Below are positions 36,058-48,461 of a DNA stretch of 64,000 bases, piece after piece. Numbering within the stretch: position 1 is the first letter of the stretch; each line of letters begins with the position of its first letter. This DNA comes from Cryptomeria japonica. Its lineage: Eukaryota; Streptophyta; Pinopsida; Cupressales; Cupressaceae. Under the pieces are notes generated by a model that was given only the letters and a program-made list of their open reading frames with translations, searched no databases and was not told the DNA's origin. The stretch spans positions 308,245,164 to 308,309,163 of the forward strand of contig NC_081414.1 of assembly GCF_030272615.1 (NCBI RefSeq), given 5' to 3'. A program made the position numbers and the translations under genes.

Positions 36058-38111
36058 TGAGGGGCCCAAAATGGATGACCAAGATCAAAGAGGAATTGAG
36101 GGTTATAATTGAAAGTGAGTGGGAGAGGATTTAAGAGGACAAGTGGGAGATCCAAGAGATTTGGCATAAAGGCATTTCTTGTCTCCACACTTCTCAAGTA
36201 CATGGGGAAGAGTTCCCTGAGTACCTTGGGAAGAGAGGAAAGAAGTTTAAAATTCCTTGGGAGAGGATAAAGGGAATTAAAAATTTCCAAAAAAGAAGAA
36301 GCATGGGGAGAATAAAGGATAAAGCAATTAAAAATTCCTTGGGAAGAGAGGGCATGGGGAGATGCAAGGAATTTGACATTCCTTGGACAAACAAAAGTAG
36401 ATAGCATTTAAGATTGGAGGGTGATATGCGAAAGCCATTTATGGAAAAGAGTTGACCCATCCATAATCAAGGTGATTAGGGATGTGCAAATGATTAGGGA
36501 GATGATTAGATGGGCTAATGATGGATTATGAGAGAAAGTGAGTTAGAAGGATGGGACATGAGGAGAGAGAATGAGTGGAGAAATATAAAAATGGAGGAAA
36601 TGATAATCATAATTAGGCCAAAATTAATTAGGCTATATGATGGGCATTAGAAGGGTAATTTGTAAGAATCAAGACAATAGTTAATTAAATGTGATTAATT
36701 AACTAATTAAGATTTAGAAGAAATATCGACTAAGGTTGGGGATTGAAATGATTATTAGAAGAATGGAATATAATTAATTTTGATAAATTAATTATAAAGC
36801 TAAGGTGATAAAATTAATATAATTTAATTATAAGAAGAAGGAGGACTACCATAATTATTATAATTAATTATGCCAAAAATGTTAAATTAATTAAATATTA
36901 ATTTAAGTGTCTACAATGAATACTTTGTCTAAATATTAAAATTTAAAATTAGAAAACATTGTGTTAATGCTCAAGTATTACATTTCTAGATAGGTTATCA
37001 AACTCATAGTGTATAATACTATTAGATTATATTTTTTTAATTTAAATATTTAATTTATTTTTATTGTTTATATATATGTTATTAATACATAACTTTATTT
37101 TGTTGTTTATTTGTTGTATCTATTGTTTGATTGAATAAGGATAGGGAAAATATTATGTCACATCATTTACATGTAATAAACCTATACATAATTGATTTGT
37201 ATTTAATTTGATAAATTATTTTTTATTATCATATAATTTAGAGAAAGAATCAAGATTATTAAATCATATTAAAAAATCAAGTATACTTTTTTAATGAAAT
37301 CAAATGTCAACTTTCAAGTAAAAACAGATTTGAAAAGAGATTGTTTATATATCTATTTATTTATTGTTAGAATATTTTATTATATTAATAAATGTAAAAT
37401 ATTATATGTAAACACCAAACAATTTAATGATCAAACAATTGATAATAACTTTATATCTTATTTGTATCACAATTATAAATATCCACCTTATTTTTATTAA
37501 TCAAATTTCAGCTTTAGTTTTAAAATTATTTAATAATTAGAAATAAGTAATGTAGAAATTATTATAATTAAACTTAATATTTCCATTATTAAAAGGAATG
37601 CTCATTTAATATTTCCATTATTAGGATATAAAAAAAACTATTACTCTTCACCTATGAAAGTTTCTATTCGGAAAGAAAAGGTCATAATTTCTTTATTCAT
37701 ATATGTGACTCAAATTTTTAATAAGCAAAATATATTTTAGTGAGTTTTTTTATTTATTGTAAGGGTAAATTCAAATGAACACAAAATCTCATTTCTAATA
37801 TTAACACATACTATATTATGTTTGATTATGATGGTTTTGATTGTATAAGGGAAGGTTCTTAATGGGTTTTTTGGTAATGTAACCTGTTTTCTGTTGGAGG
37901 TTGTTTTTGAGTTGTTTGATTGTTTCCGTTGGTTAAGGTACTAATCTGTTGTTTTGTTTATGAGATTAAGGCCCTCTCCCTGCTTATATAATAAAAAACA
38001 AACCACTGCAATAAGAGAGTGAACTTTGATTACAAAAACCACAACACTACAAATTTATCATCACATCATGCCATTGCTGACTTTACTAAGCTTGCTTAAA
38101 TATTAATTTTT
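36058..38111 (-). repeat. Tandem duplication unit 2
   Basis: Second copy of unit 1 with many small indels, for example about 30 extra bases near 36383-36412, and loss of one of the repeated GTTGTTTTTGAGYTGTTTGATTG blocks near 37900 that are tripled at 35766-35860. The LTR start TGTAGACACTTAAATT recurs at about 36917. A 68-codon plus-strand frame is open in both units (35089-35295 and 37294-37500) but has no recognisable domain. Confidence 0.85.
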
Positions 38112-38504
38112 TTACTACTAAATCAATAATATATTGAATTTATGATATTTTATTTAAAATATTTTAAATTTTTAAGTTTACTTTCTTTGTTTATAGATTC
38201 TAAATTTAAATCTGATAGGGATATGTTTTGTAATCATCTATCACAATACCATAATTTAAGTTTTAAACTGAAGATTTTGTTCTCATGATAAATTAAAATT
38301 AATTTATTTAAGAGGTTCATAGATTTTTGCTTATAGAATTTAAACTTAAATCTGATATAGACATGTCTTGTAATAATCTATCACAATATAATAATTCAGG
38401 CTTTAAAATTATTGAAATATTACTTCTTTCATTTTATAAAATTAACGATAAATTTACGCACTTCATCAATTAACATTTAACTTTTTTGAGAAGTGTATAG
38501 AAAT
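38112..38504. other. AT-rich spacer without a gene
   Basis: No coding signal. A segment with TCTGATAKRGAYATGTYTTGTAAT and ATCTATCACAATAYAATAATT is present twice (near 38210-38260 and 38350-38395), a weak direct repeat of about 130 bp spacing. Confidence 0.4.
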
Positions 38505-39293
38505 TGTTGGCATATTTAAGTGTTGTACCTGTAAGTTCTTCACCTAGGATCTAATTACACTTATCACTTAAGTTTACTTAGGGACCACATAGGAATATTC
38601 CCATCTTTAGTGGTTTTATCACATTATCACTTATCCACCTTATGTGGAACTTCCACCTTTCGTGGACTATCACTTTTCCACTTTATGTGGGTGATAGGTC
38701 ACCATTGTTGTCTCATGCCATAAGATTAAGAGACTTTTCCTAATCGTATGTCTTCCTGTGTTTCGTCTTGGCCTTCTTAACCAAGCGGTCCCCTATGTAC
38801 AACCAATCTAGATTCTATTGCATTCTTGATAAGAGTATATTTTATTCTTGCCATATTGTTTCTCTCTTGATATTTTTATTTCAATTAGACCTCTAGATCG
38901 TTGGTGGTTATATCCATATCCAAATCTTACATTGTCTTAAAGCTTTAGAGTGGCTTTGGTTAGTCTTTTTGAGAGATCTTGGTGAAATTTGGGGGTTTTA
39001 TTTTCATATATTTCTAATGCAAGTCAAAATTTGAGCTTGCTAGGTCAAATACAAGGTCACCATTGGATTCAAAAGGCTTGAGAAATTTTTACCTTTAGTT
39101 TCATCCAAATTGGACTTTTGAGGCCAAATCTACAAGGGTTTGAAGTTTGGATGTGGTTACCTGATCGAGGGGGCACCTACAATTTATGAGCATTTTGGGC
39201 CAAAAATGACTTTGCCATCACGCTTAGAAGGCCAAAAAACTATAAGATTGAACTGTCAAATCATCAAAATCAAAGAACTTTATTATATGCCAT
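38505..39293 (+). mobile_element. Relic of a short non-autonomous LTR element (S-related)
   Basis: TGTTGGCATATTTAAGTG at about 38504 resembles an LTR start. The sequence at 38935-39120 matches the internal start of element S (52150-52300): shared blocks include TTTAGAGTG, TTGAGAGA, ATTTGG and AAGGTCACCATTGGATT. At the PBS position S has TGGTATCAGAGCC, while the relic has only a decayed equivalent. It is cut at 39294 by the LTR start of element G. Confidence 0.55.
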
Positions 39294-42200
39294 TGATAGT
39301 CCTAAAAATGAATGCATAAAGTTTTTCATGCTTGAGTCAAAATACTGGTCATTCTAGATTTATTTTGCCCTCTGTCAAAGTTCAAGGTCTAGGGTTTAGG
39401 GTTTGTGAATTTTTGATTAAGTCTTGTAAGAGAAAAACCCTAAGCATGTTATATTCCATCATTACCTTTTTCCACTTAAGCCAAGGATTGGTTACCATTG
39501 GCGGGGCCATTGTATTTCCTAAGCATTAAGTTGTTTTTGGCCAGCCCCTTTATATTTTCCCTAAGTCTAAAAATTTTAAATACTTCGGTTGGTGGAAAAA
39601 GACAAAATAGATCCTATTGTTCACGCAGCCTCATGGATGAAAATGTAAGGAAGATAAGGACCGCGACATCACGAGATGATGCCATGTGTCCTCGATAGAG
39701 AAAGGTGAGCCGGTGGTTTGATTGTTCAAAATTTTCATATTACCGGTTCTCAAGAGGTAAAGACTGGACTACTAATGGCCTCATCAATTTGTACATGTTT
39801 CAATGGATGGTGATGTTATAATCTGGGTGTAAAGGTGCTCGACCTTTAATTTGCAAAGGTTGGCGGGCATTGTGGTTGCAAGGTAAAGTGTGAACATATC
39901 CAACAACCCTCGTAACCCCAGGAAGGAAGGTGCAAGAGGGTTAAGGACCATGGCATCATGAGATGATGTCATGTGTCCCAGGCGGACCAAGAAGACCGAT
40001 TGTGGGGTTGCTGACAATGTTAGGCTAGGAGATGAGTTGGCATTGCTACATAACATGTTTAATGGGTCTAGAAGCCATGATGGAAGGTCAATGCTAGATT
40101 GACCATTAGTGATCGTTTGATTTACTAGGCTAGTAAAGATCTATGATAGATTTTCACACTGATTTTTAAAAGTTAATCAAAGGTATTATTTGTCACTTGC
40201 GCGAGAAAGTTAGAACAAACATAATGCATGCTTGTCGACATGGAACAAGATAGTGACAAGTCGGGACACTTGAATGCTGACTCATCCCTGAGGGACCTTT
40301 TGGAAGGTTTCTATTGGGTCAAGGTTTATTTGACAAGAAGGAATGATTGTTTCAAAGGCATAAGGCGATTGGGATAGCTTCTGAGTTGGAGATGAAGGAT
40401 TACTGTTTCCTCGATGAAATCAAAGATCACATGTTGATAGGGATTCTGAAGCAGAAATTGTACACTCAAGAAGGAATAAGATCAGAACAAAATCGTTCAC
40501 ATAAGATGAGCCTTAGTAGGAGGCAGTGGATTTGATAGGCATGATTTATAGAATTTATAGCTGGCAGGTTGAGTTGAAAGCACCAAAATGATGATTTTTT
40601 TCACGTGAATGAGCATCAACAGATGAAGTGTTTTTTTATTATAAATATAGTAGGGTGGTGACTAAATTGGTAGAAGAGAAAAGAAGCCTCTTCATTTTCT
40701 GAGAGTAGTTCTTTCCTCAACAAGGAAGATGACTTTTGAGCAGGATCGTGCATGGAGTTGTTGTGTGCTCTATGATACCAGATGGGTGTTTTTCTTCTGT
40801 GTGAGTGTGTTTATTGCCAGAGGGGTTATGAAAGTGAGAAGGATTTCCAGAGGGGGCGTGAAAAACTTTTCTTATAAAGAAAGGCCACATATGGCATAAC
40901 CTCTTCCTCTACTCTATTACTAGATGGCAGGGGGTTCTAAGAAGGAGACCACAGAGGATTGAAAGAAGGATTTGTTTGGGTGGGGAGTGGTATCTAGTCA
41001 TCTCTATGACTACATGGAAGCTGTGATCCCTCCCCAAAATATTAGGTTTCCCCTTAAGCTCCTCCTCCACTTTCTCTGATCCTAGGCTTGAAGGATCGAG
41101 CTCCTCTTCTAGTTTAGAGGTGACTTTTCTTCTTGTCGGGACCCAATATCCCTTCCAAGAAGGGAAATGCTCTGTTGAACAACATGTAACATCTCACACT
41201 CCATCTGAAGGCATTAGGGTGATAATGACATGGCTCAAGTGGTTTTACTTTTACCAATTTTTAGTTGAAAATTTTGATTCATAGGTGCCAGCGCATGGAT
41301 ATAGAATATTTTTGTAATAGAATCGCATATGGCCTTTTAGGTCTAATTGCCGAGAGTAAATCTGTTTTTGGCATGTGTCTCTTGTCTTGAAGCTTGTTGC
41401 TCCCTTTTCTTTTATAAAAAGAGAAATCAAGGCCATTAGATGGGTTCAGATTTGGGGAGTCTCTCAAGGATTCAAAATTTCTAGTTCCTTGGGGTTTCCT
41501 TGTCTGGTTCCAGTAGTGAGTCTAGGTGAAGTGAAAAAGCTGTAAAGTCATTTACAAAGCAAATAGAAAGATTCTTGTGTCTAATTTTTGCAGGTTCTTG
41601 AAGGAGTTAGATACAATTTTTATTCTTTTATAGAAGTAATTTTATTCAATAGAAATAAAATTTTGATCTATTTCTCTCAAGTGTATAATTATGTCATCTT
41701 TCAAATGAATAGAATCAAGGGTTTATTGATTTGTTGCATTGTTATGATGTATGTAATTTTGATTTCATGCTTTGACCTAAGGGGTCAAGTAAATGTTTGA
41801 ATGGGATTACAGAGTGATAGGGCTTATGTAGGGATTTAGATAAGCAATTTGGGTTGGGATTGCAAACAAGATATATCAGTTTATCTTAGATCTTATAATA
41901 TTAGAGAAAATTCTGTCGCGTTTTCAATTTACATTTTGTACCTTCAGGTGCCCAATGGAGTAAGGCACTGATCACTTCTTGTAATTATCTTTAAATATCA
42001 GTCTTGTTTCAAATTCACTGATGAATCCCTATAATTCGTTGATTATCAGAATGCCTTTCATTTCATGTCTGTTATTGTTTGTCTTACCCATCTCATGCTC
42101 CAGTTAGGTTGACGATCACTGAAGGATTTGCCATCCTTGAGCATTCTCCCTATTGTTGAGCCATCTTATGAGATCATCTGCTTTGTTTTACTGAATCTTT

Positions 42201-42406
42201 GAGTGTCATGCAGAGATTAAGAATTTCACTAAAGGGATTATGCTCTCAGGTTTTGCAAATCCCGAAGCGTAGAAGGATTTGTAGAATCCTTGTCAGTTGG
42301 TCCAATCCTCATGATAATTATCACAATTGAAGTTGGCTTCTTCATAGAAATTGGATTGAGTCTATTGGTGGCTTTCAAAGCATAAAACACAATTTGGGAA
42401 ACAACA
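39294..42406 (+). repeat. 5' LTR of element G
   Basis: Starts TGATAGTCCTAAAAATG and ends ACAACA just before the PBS-like motif at 42410, giving about 3.1 kb, long for an LTR but within the Tat range. The first 757 bp match 55491-56246. No protein-coding region is supported; open frames inside are short. Confidence 0.72.
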
Positions 42407-42409
42407 AAA

Positions 42410-42427
42410 TGGTGACTTTGCTGGGGA
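42410..42427 (+). other. PBS-like motif of element G
   Basis: TGGTGACTTTGCTGGGGA lies four bases after the proposed LTR end. It resembles the TGGCGACTC...GCTGGGG PBS of plant Tat/Ogre-type elements with C-to-T changes. A second TGGCGACTC occurs at 42875, where element F inserted. Confidence 0.6.
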
Positions 42428-42882
42428 GTATTGCATAAAGTCTTTTGGGTTTTTTCTGTGATTTGATGGTTGAGCTTTTCTCCCACGTCATAGGACCTAA
42501 ATCTTTTGCTTCACAGAGTTATAAGCTTCTTAATATGTTCCTTGTCAGTTTGAGTCAATTATCACAAACTTTTCAATGTAATTTTTTTTCTAGATTTGTC
42601 CACTTTTCAGGATTACTACATAATACCTCACAAGTTGTGAGTGGTGACTCTGAGATCTCTGCACCAATGTGCATTATTTTAAGAAGAACTAAGGAAGAAC
42701 CAAAGAATTTGCAAAAAAGATGAAGCAAATTTGAGCTCTTGTGATGAAGTACCTTGACAAGTTGAGGATGTAATTCATATGATGATAGGAGGTGTTGCAG
42801 TGTTGGTTTTGGAACAAATTTGACCTATGAAGAATTTCCACCAATTTCAAAACATTTGTCCTCTACTAAGAGGTGGCGACTC

Positions 42883-44416
42883 TATTGGCATATGTGCAGA
42901 ATATGTTGACATGATGATATTGTCTTGTCATTGATGTCAATATGCTAAAAGAGTGAACCGGTAATATGCTGAAGAGTGAACCAGTAATATGTTGAAGAGT
43001 GAACAGGTTTATTGAAGTTAAGCAACTGGCAAAGTGAACCAGTATAATGTTGAGAACTGGTATATGTGCAAAAGGTGAAGCAGTACATTTGTCCAAGTGA
43101 ACCAGTATATGGAATGTTTTCTATCAAGGTTTACTATGGTATGACTACCGATTGGTAGTCTCATCTTCAGGGTTTCCGGTTGAAGTGTTTCGAGCCTGTG
43201 TGATTCAACCGATGGCATTGTGTGATGAGTTAGCATTGTAATGGAGATCAGATTGTGTTGCCATGTCAGCCTCGTGCACGTGAAGGATCTTGCATGAAGG
43301 AGATTGATTCTATCTACCTCAGGAATGTACGAAGTCTCTGCAAATAGTAGAGAACATATGATGGGTTATCGCCTCTAAGAAGTGGTGAAGAACGAACGAT
43401 GGAGAATGTCTTAAGATCTGTTTAAGACCATTGTATTCAAATGCAAAGTGTTCAATGGTCAGGTTTGAACTGACTAAATTCCTCAACCTAAATGTTTAGG
43501 GTTTAGGGTTTATGTTACCGACCTATCTGTTTCCTATAAGGTCGATATTGTGTTTCATGTTGAAGTTATTGGCAAATGTTGGCTGTGTATCTAAGTGCAG
43601 AGATACGCGATTCTTTCTAGACCAAATAAGAGAATTGATACCTACAAAGTGTGTGTGAAGAAGGAAGGAACTAAAATGGATCTGCATTGGCATTGAGTGT
43701 TGTTACCAAATCATTTCAATACCTGTTGATCTCTAATCACTTCAACAGTTGGAAAATCCCTTAATAGGGTAGCTTTAACCAGCTTCTTGTAAATCCTTTA
43801 ACAGGGTGATTCAAATCCATTGAGTTCATAAAATCCTCTAACAAGGTAACCTTTAACAGGGTTTAACCCTTAACTAGGTATTCTAGCTATCCTTTAACTG
43901 AGTGATCCCTAACAGGATCGCTTCCTAACATAACCTGTTGTAATAGTCTTTAACTGGACTAGGCTCCTAACAAAGTGGACTTTTAAAGAGTTCAAAAATA
44001 GCTTGTGGGTACTCATCCCCACTGTTGTTTTTCCCAGTTGGGTTTCCACGTGAAAAATATGTGTGTCATATGTGATGTCTTTTTCATGTGATGCTTTGTT
44101 GTTTTCTGTCAAGCGGTGAATCATGTTGATCTGGCATGTTATTATATTTCTGATGATAGAATACCTATTTATGCACAAGGTTAATATAGAAGTGAGGGTG
44201 TAGGTTGTGTGGTAAGATAAGTGTTTCCAATTTATATCTTTCACAGTCTCATTGTGCTTAACTGGTAGTAATTCGGTTTATGACCGGTGTTAGTGATTGC
44301 GAGTCAAGTTCACTGTTTGCAGTCAAATTGGTTCAAGAAAAGTTTTTGTACCTATACTGATTCACCCCCCCCTTTTAGTACCATTTTGGTACTCACTGTT
44401 CATCATTGAGTTATCA
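42883..44416 (+). repeat. 5' LTR of element F
   Basis: Begins TATTGGCATATGTG (3' copy TGTTGGCATATGTG) and ends GAGTTATCA. About 1.53 kb. Relative to the 3' LTR it has extra copies of a ~24-bp unit with core AATATGYTGAAGAGTGAACC (42961-43010) and a further small insertion near 43045. Contains CACCCCCCCC near 44364. Confidence 0.93.
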
Positions 44417-44418
44417 AT

Positions 44419-44431
44419 TGGTATCAGAGTG
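44419..44431 (+). other. Primer binding site of element F
   Basis: TGGTATCAGAGTG, two bases after the LTR, matches the initiator tRNA-Met PBS TGGTATCAGAGCC in the first 11 positions. Confidence 0.88.
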
Positions 44432-44487
44432 TCCTCTAGGTCCTCTGTGTTGTAAGCTTAACCACTCGAGGGGAAGATCCTATTGTA

Positions 44488-45346
44488 ATGATGAAGAGGG
44501 AAGGTCCAAAGTTCAATAGAGATAACTTTAAAATATAGAAGGACAAAATGAAGATATACATCAGAAGCATGGTTGCTCAACATTGGAGCTATGTTGAAAA
44601 TGCTTATGTTATCCCTACCAGTACTCTCACCGATGACCCAAAGAGAGAGATTCGGGAGAATGGACAAGTCATGGAATCCCTAATTAGTAGTTTATCTAAC
44701 ATTGAGTTTATTGATGTCCAGGATAAAGGAAATCCCAAAGAAGTATGGGATACTCTTGAGCACATCTATGGCAGTGATGAGCATGTGAAACAAGATAAGG
44801 AAGAAAGCCTTAGAGAAAAGTTTGAAGACATGTAGATGGTTGAAGGAGAGACCATTCAGCAATATGGAATAAGAATCAAAAACATTGTTGGAGATATCAA
44901 GAGTGCAGGTGGTAAAATGGAAGATTCCACTGTTGTTGGCAAAGTTTTGAGATCCTTATTATTGGTCTATGCAATAAGGGTTGTTGCTATTCAGGAGTTG
45001 AGGTCAATAGACAAAACTAAGGTATCCCTAGACTCCGTCATTGCAAAGTTGACAGCCTATGAGCTAAATAGTATTGATGGTAGTGTTCAAAAGACTAAAT
45101 TAGCCTTTAGAGCATCTGCTATGCCATCTAGAAAAGGCAAAGAAGCTAGTACCAGTGGTGAACCAAGATAGAGTAGAGAAATGGATGATGAGGAGATCCT
45201 AATGGAATTTGAAGCTCTTCTTGCCAAGAGACTTCCTAAGGGAACCGGTAAATATAGAGGTAAGATCCTTTTGAAATTCTTTTCTTGTAACTGGATAGGA
45301 CACATTGTTGTAAACTGTCCTAATGGTGATAGCAAGGAAAAACTAT
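44488..45346 (+). pseudogene. Element F gag
   Basis: The start at 44488 reads MMKREGPKFNRDNFKI, followed by a TAG where Trp is expected. The frame continues with MVAQHWSYVENAYVIP, IEFIDVQDKGNPKEVWDTLE, and after another TAG (44833-44835) IQQYGIRIKNIVGDIKSAGG and VSLDSVIAKLTAYELNSIDG, the copia gag core. After a TAG at 45169-45171, EILMEFEALLAKRLPKGTGK leads to the knuckle FFSCNWIGHIVVNC, in which the first Cys of CX2CX4HX4C is Phe. The frame ends near 45346 at a TAA. Related to family 1 gag in the window, but different in sequence. Confidence 0.9.
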
Positions 45347-46760
45347 AAAGGTTCAAGAAGTTCAAAGGAAGATGTGTCAGACAAGAAAGCTCTTGTCTTC
45401 TTCTTTGACAATTATAATGATTGGATTCTCACCATGTGACTGGTGATCGGAGTAAGTTTCTTTCTCTGGAAGAGTATGATGGTGGTGTGGTTCATTTTGG
45501 TAATGATGCACCATGTATGGTAAAAGGCAGAGGGTCCATCTCTCTGAATTGAAGAAGCAGTGCTAACAATGTGTATTGGGTAGAAGGTCTAAGGCACAAC
45601 CTTTTGAGTGTTTCTCAACTAAATAATAATGGACTCACTCTAGAATTCAAAAATGGAGTGTGAAAAATCAAAGGAAAGAGTGGTGAACTGATGGCTACCA
45701 GCAAGCAAACCAAAGGTAACTTATTCCAGCTAAATGCTAATGTCAGTACATGTCTTATGGCTAAGTTTGAAGGTAACTAGATATGGCATAGGAGACTTTG
45801 CCATGTAAACTTTGACAATATTTTGAAGGCCAGTAAGATCAAGGAAATTAGAGGATTACCAGTGCTGAGCGAACTGAAAAATCCTTTGTGTAGAGAGTGT
45901 CAACTGGGGAAAATGTCTTCCTCAACCTTCAAAGGTAAATCTTTCATTGCAGACAATTTACTTGATCTTGTGCATACTGATTTGTGTGGTCCTATGAAAA
46001 CTAGGAGCATGTAGGAAGATAGGTACTTTATGATTCTTACAGATGATTGCTCAAGAATGATGTGGGTCATATTCTTGAAGGACAAGTTTGAAGCCTTTGG
46101 AAAGTTCAAAGCTTTCAGAGCACTGGTAGAAAAGGAAAGTGGTAGAAGAATCAAATGCCTTAGAACTGATCAAGGAGGGGAATCCACTTCCGGTGAATTC
46201 AACAAATATTGTGAAGAGAATGGCATCAAGAGGCAACTGTCTATCCCCTAGACTCCATAGCAGAATGTCTTAGCAGAGAGGAACAACTAGACTGTGGTTG
46301 AAGTGGCTAGAACTATGTTGATCCAAGGAAAGGTTGCTCACACCTTTTGGAGAGAAGCGGTGAGCACTACAGTCTACACAATGAACCGGGTACTCATCAA
46401 GAAAGGAAAGGATAAGACTCCTTATGAGTACTGGACTGATAAGACACCAGTGGTAAGCTACTTTAGAGTATTTGGTAGCAAATGTTATATCAAGAGAAGT
46501 GAACATCAGAGCAAGTTTGATGCAAAATGTGATGAGGGAATATTCCTAAGATATTCCACCAAGAGTAAAGCTCTCAAATGTTTCAATAATAGGACTTAGA
46601 GAATCATTGAAAGCATCAATGTCAGGATTGATGAGAACTCTAAGAAACCTGAGGAAACCAACAGTGAGCATGTAGGAGATGAGCCGATGGTAACCTTCTG
46701 GAACCGGTTGCAAATCAGCCCAGTACCAGTAATTGTGCTCCTACACCAGTGGATGCTGAT
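45347..46760 (+). pseudogene. Element F protease remnant and integrase
   Basis: The protease segment reads DWI and then, in another frame, HHVTGDRSKF at 45421-45455; the DSGC active site is deleted. GAG_pre-integrase sequence IWHRRLCHVNFDNILKASKI and the zinc residues in NPLCRECQLGKMSSS follow. The catalytic core shows LVHTDLCGPMKTRSM, a TAG (46012-46014), YFMILTDDCSRMMWVIFLKD and IKCLRTDQGGESTSGEF. The motif normally PQTPQQNG.AER reads with TAG at both expected Gln positions (46249-46251 and 46258-46260). The end region KTPYEYWTDKTPVVSYFRVF and GSKCYIKRSEHQSKFDAKCD precedes a TAG at 46597-46599 and an acidic linker. Confidence 0.9.
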
Positions 46761-48461
46761 GCTGATGAAGATGAGGTTGAAGAAGAAAAGCAAGAGGAAT
46801 CTGTTAAGAATATACCTAGGTATGTAAAACTCAATCATGATCCAAAGAAGATCATAGGAGACAAAGATGTAGGAATTCTTACAAGAAGAAAGGTTAGAGA
46901 AAACTCATGTATGATCTTTGAATTTGAGCCTAAATCATTCAAAGAGGCACATAAAGATGAAGATTGGATCAAGGAAATGGAAGAGGAACTTTACCAGATA
47001 GAGAAGAATGGTACATGGTCTTTGGTACCCTAATTGAAGCATAAAAATATGATTGGAACCAAGTGGGTTTTCAGAAATAAGCTGAATGAGGATGGCACAG
47101 TGGTAAGGAACAAAGCCAAACTGGTGTGTAAAGGATATGCCCAAGAAGAAGGAGAAGACTATAGAGAAACCTTTTCTCTAGTATCAAGATTGGAAGGAGT
47201 TCATATGCTTCTTGCATATGAAGCTTTTAAAGCATTCAAGGTATACCAAATGGATGTAAAATCTGCATTTCTAAATGGAATAATTGAAGAGGAGGTGTAT
47301 ATAGAGCAACCAGATGGGTTTGCCTTATCAAAAGATAGTGACATGGTGTGTAGGCTACATAAAGCCTTGTATGGACTGAAGCAGGCACCTAAAGCATGGT
47401 ATGAATGCTTGCACTCCCATCTAGTGAAGATTGGATTTGAAAGAACAAGCGAAGATAGCAATATCTACTTGAAATCAGAAGGAGATCAGATTCTGATTTG
47501 TGAAGTATTTGTTGATGACATAATCTTTGGTGGAGATGACAAGATGATTCATGACTTTGTAGATGAGATGAAAAAGGAGTTTGAGATGTCACTCATAGGG
47601 GAGATTAAGCTCTTCATTGGACGACAGATTCAACAAATGAAAAATAGAATCTTTATTACTCAGTCCAAGTATGTCAAAGAGGTGTTGAAGACCTTTGGCA
47701 TGGAAGATAGCAAACCGGTTCGTACACCAATGGTGACCGGTTGTAAACTATCAAAAGAGGATGACTCAGCATTCGTAAATGAAAAGGAATACCGATCAAT
47801 GATTGGTAAGTTGCATTATGTAGTGCATAGAAGACCAGACATTGCACATGCAGTGGGTATTACTGCTCAGTTTCAGAAAATCCCAAGAGAATCCCACTTG
47901 GTAGCAGTCAAGCGGATTCTTAGATATCTAAAGGGAACTATTGACTATGGATTATGGTATCCATACAATGATGATTTCAACCTGAAAGTGTTCACAGATG
48001 CTGATTGGGCTGGTAATGTGGATGACCGAAAGAGCACAACTGACGGCGCATGCTTTCTCAGTGGTAGACTAGTCTCATGGATGAGTAAAAAGCAAAGTTG
48101 TATCTCTCAGTCTACAACAGAAGCGGAGTATGTTGCAGCTTTTATGAACTGTACCTAGACTATTTGGATGAAGCATGTATTGAATGGATTCAAAGTTCCT
48201 ATATCTGAACCAGTAAGTATATTTTTTGACAATACAAGTGCAATTAACATTTCCAAGAATCCAGTTTTACATGCTAGAACCAAGCATTTTGAACTCAAGT
48301 ATCATTTCTTGAGGGAAAAAGTTCAAAACAAAGAGGTGGTATTGGAACATGTTTCCAGTAAGGAGCAGTTAGTAGACATATTCACCAAGCCTCTACCAAA
48401 GGATACTTTTACCTATCTGAGAGGTGAATTAGGGGTGTTGCCCCTTCAAGAGGTAATCTAA
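46761..48461 (+). pseudogene. Element F reverse transcriptase and RNase H
   Basis: Linker and RT start (ESVKNIPRYVKLNHDPKK; IEKNGTWSLVP) end at a TAA (47031-47033). A 374-codon frame 47034-48158 then holds MIGTKWVFRNKLNEDG, YQMDVKSAFLNGIIEEEVY, YGLKQAPKAWYECLHSH, FVDDIIFGGDDKM with the catalytic FVDD, and the RNase H part VFTDADWAGNVDDRKSTTDG and SQSTTEAEYVAAFMNCT. A TAG at 48156-48158 replaces an expected Gln. The last part 48168-48461 reads FFDNTSAINISKNPVLHART and VDIFTKPLPKDTFTYL, the normal end of copia pol. Catalytic residues look intact apart from the stops. Confidence 0.93.

Noticed and set aside
33751-36460. Minus-strand frames of 88-158 codons rich in Leu/Pro/Ser (33751-34227, 36033-36460)
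   Set aside because: They fall in duplicated U3 sequence of element B; the two copies differ by indels that shift the frame, so coding is unlikely.
35089-37500. 68-codon plus-strand frames open in both tandem duplication units (35089-35295 and 37294-37500)
   Set aside because: They are copies of one another by duplication, AT-rich, with no recognisable domain and no codon-type bias in the differences. Two open copies of a short frame are weak evidence for a gene.
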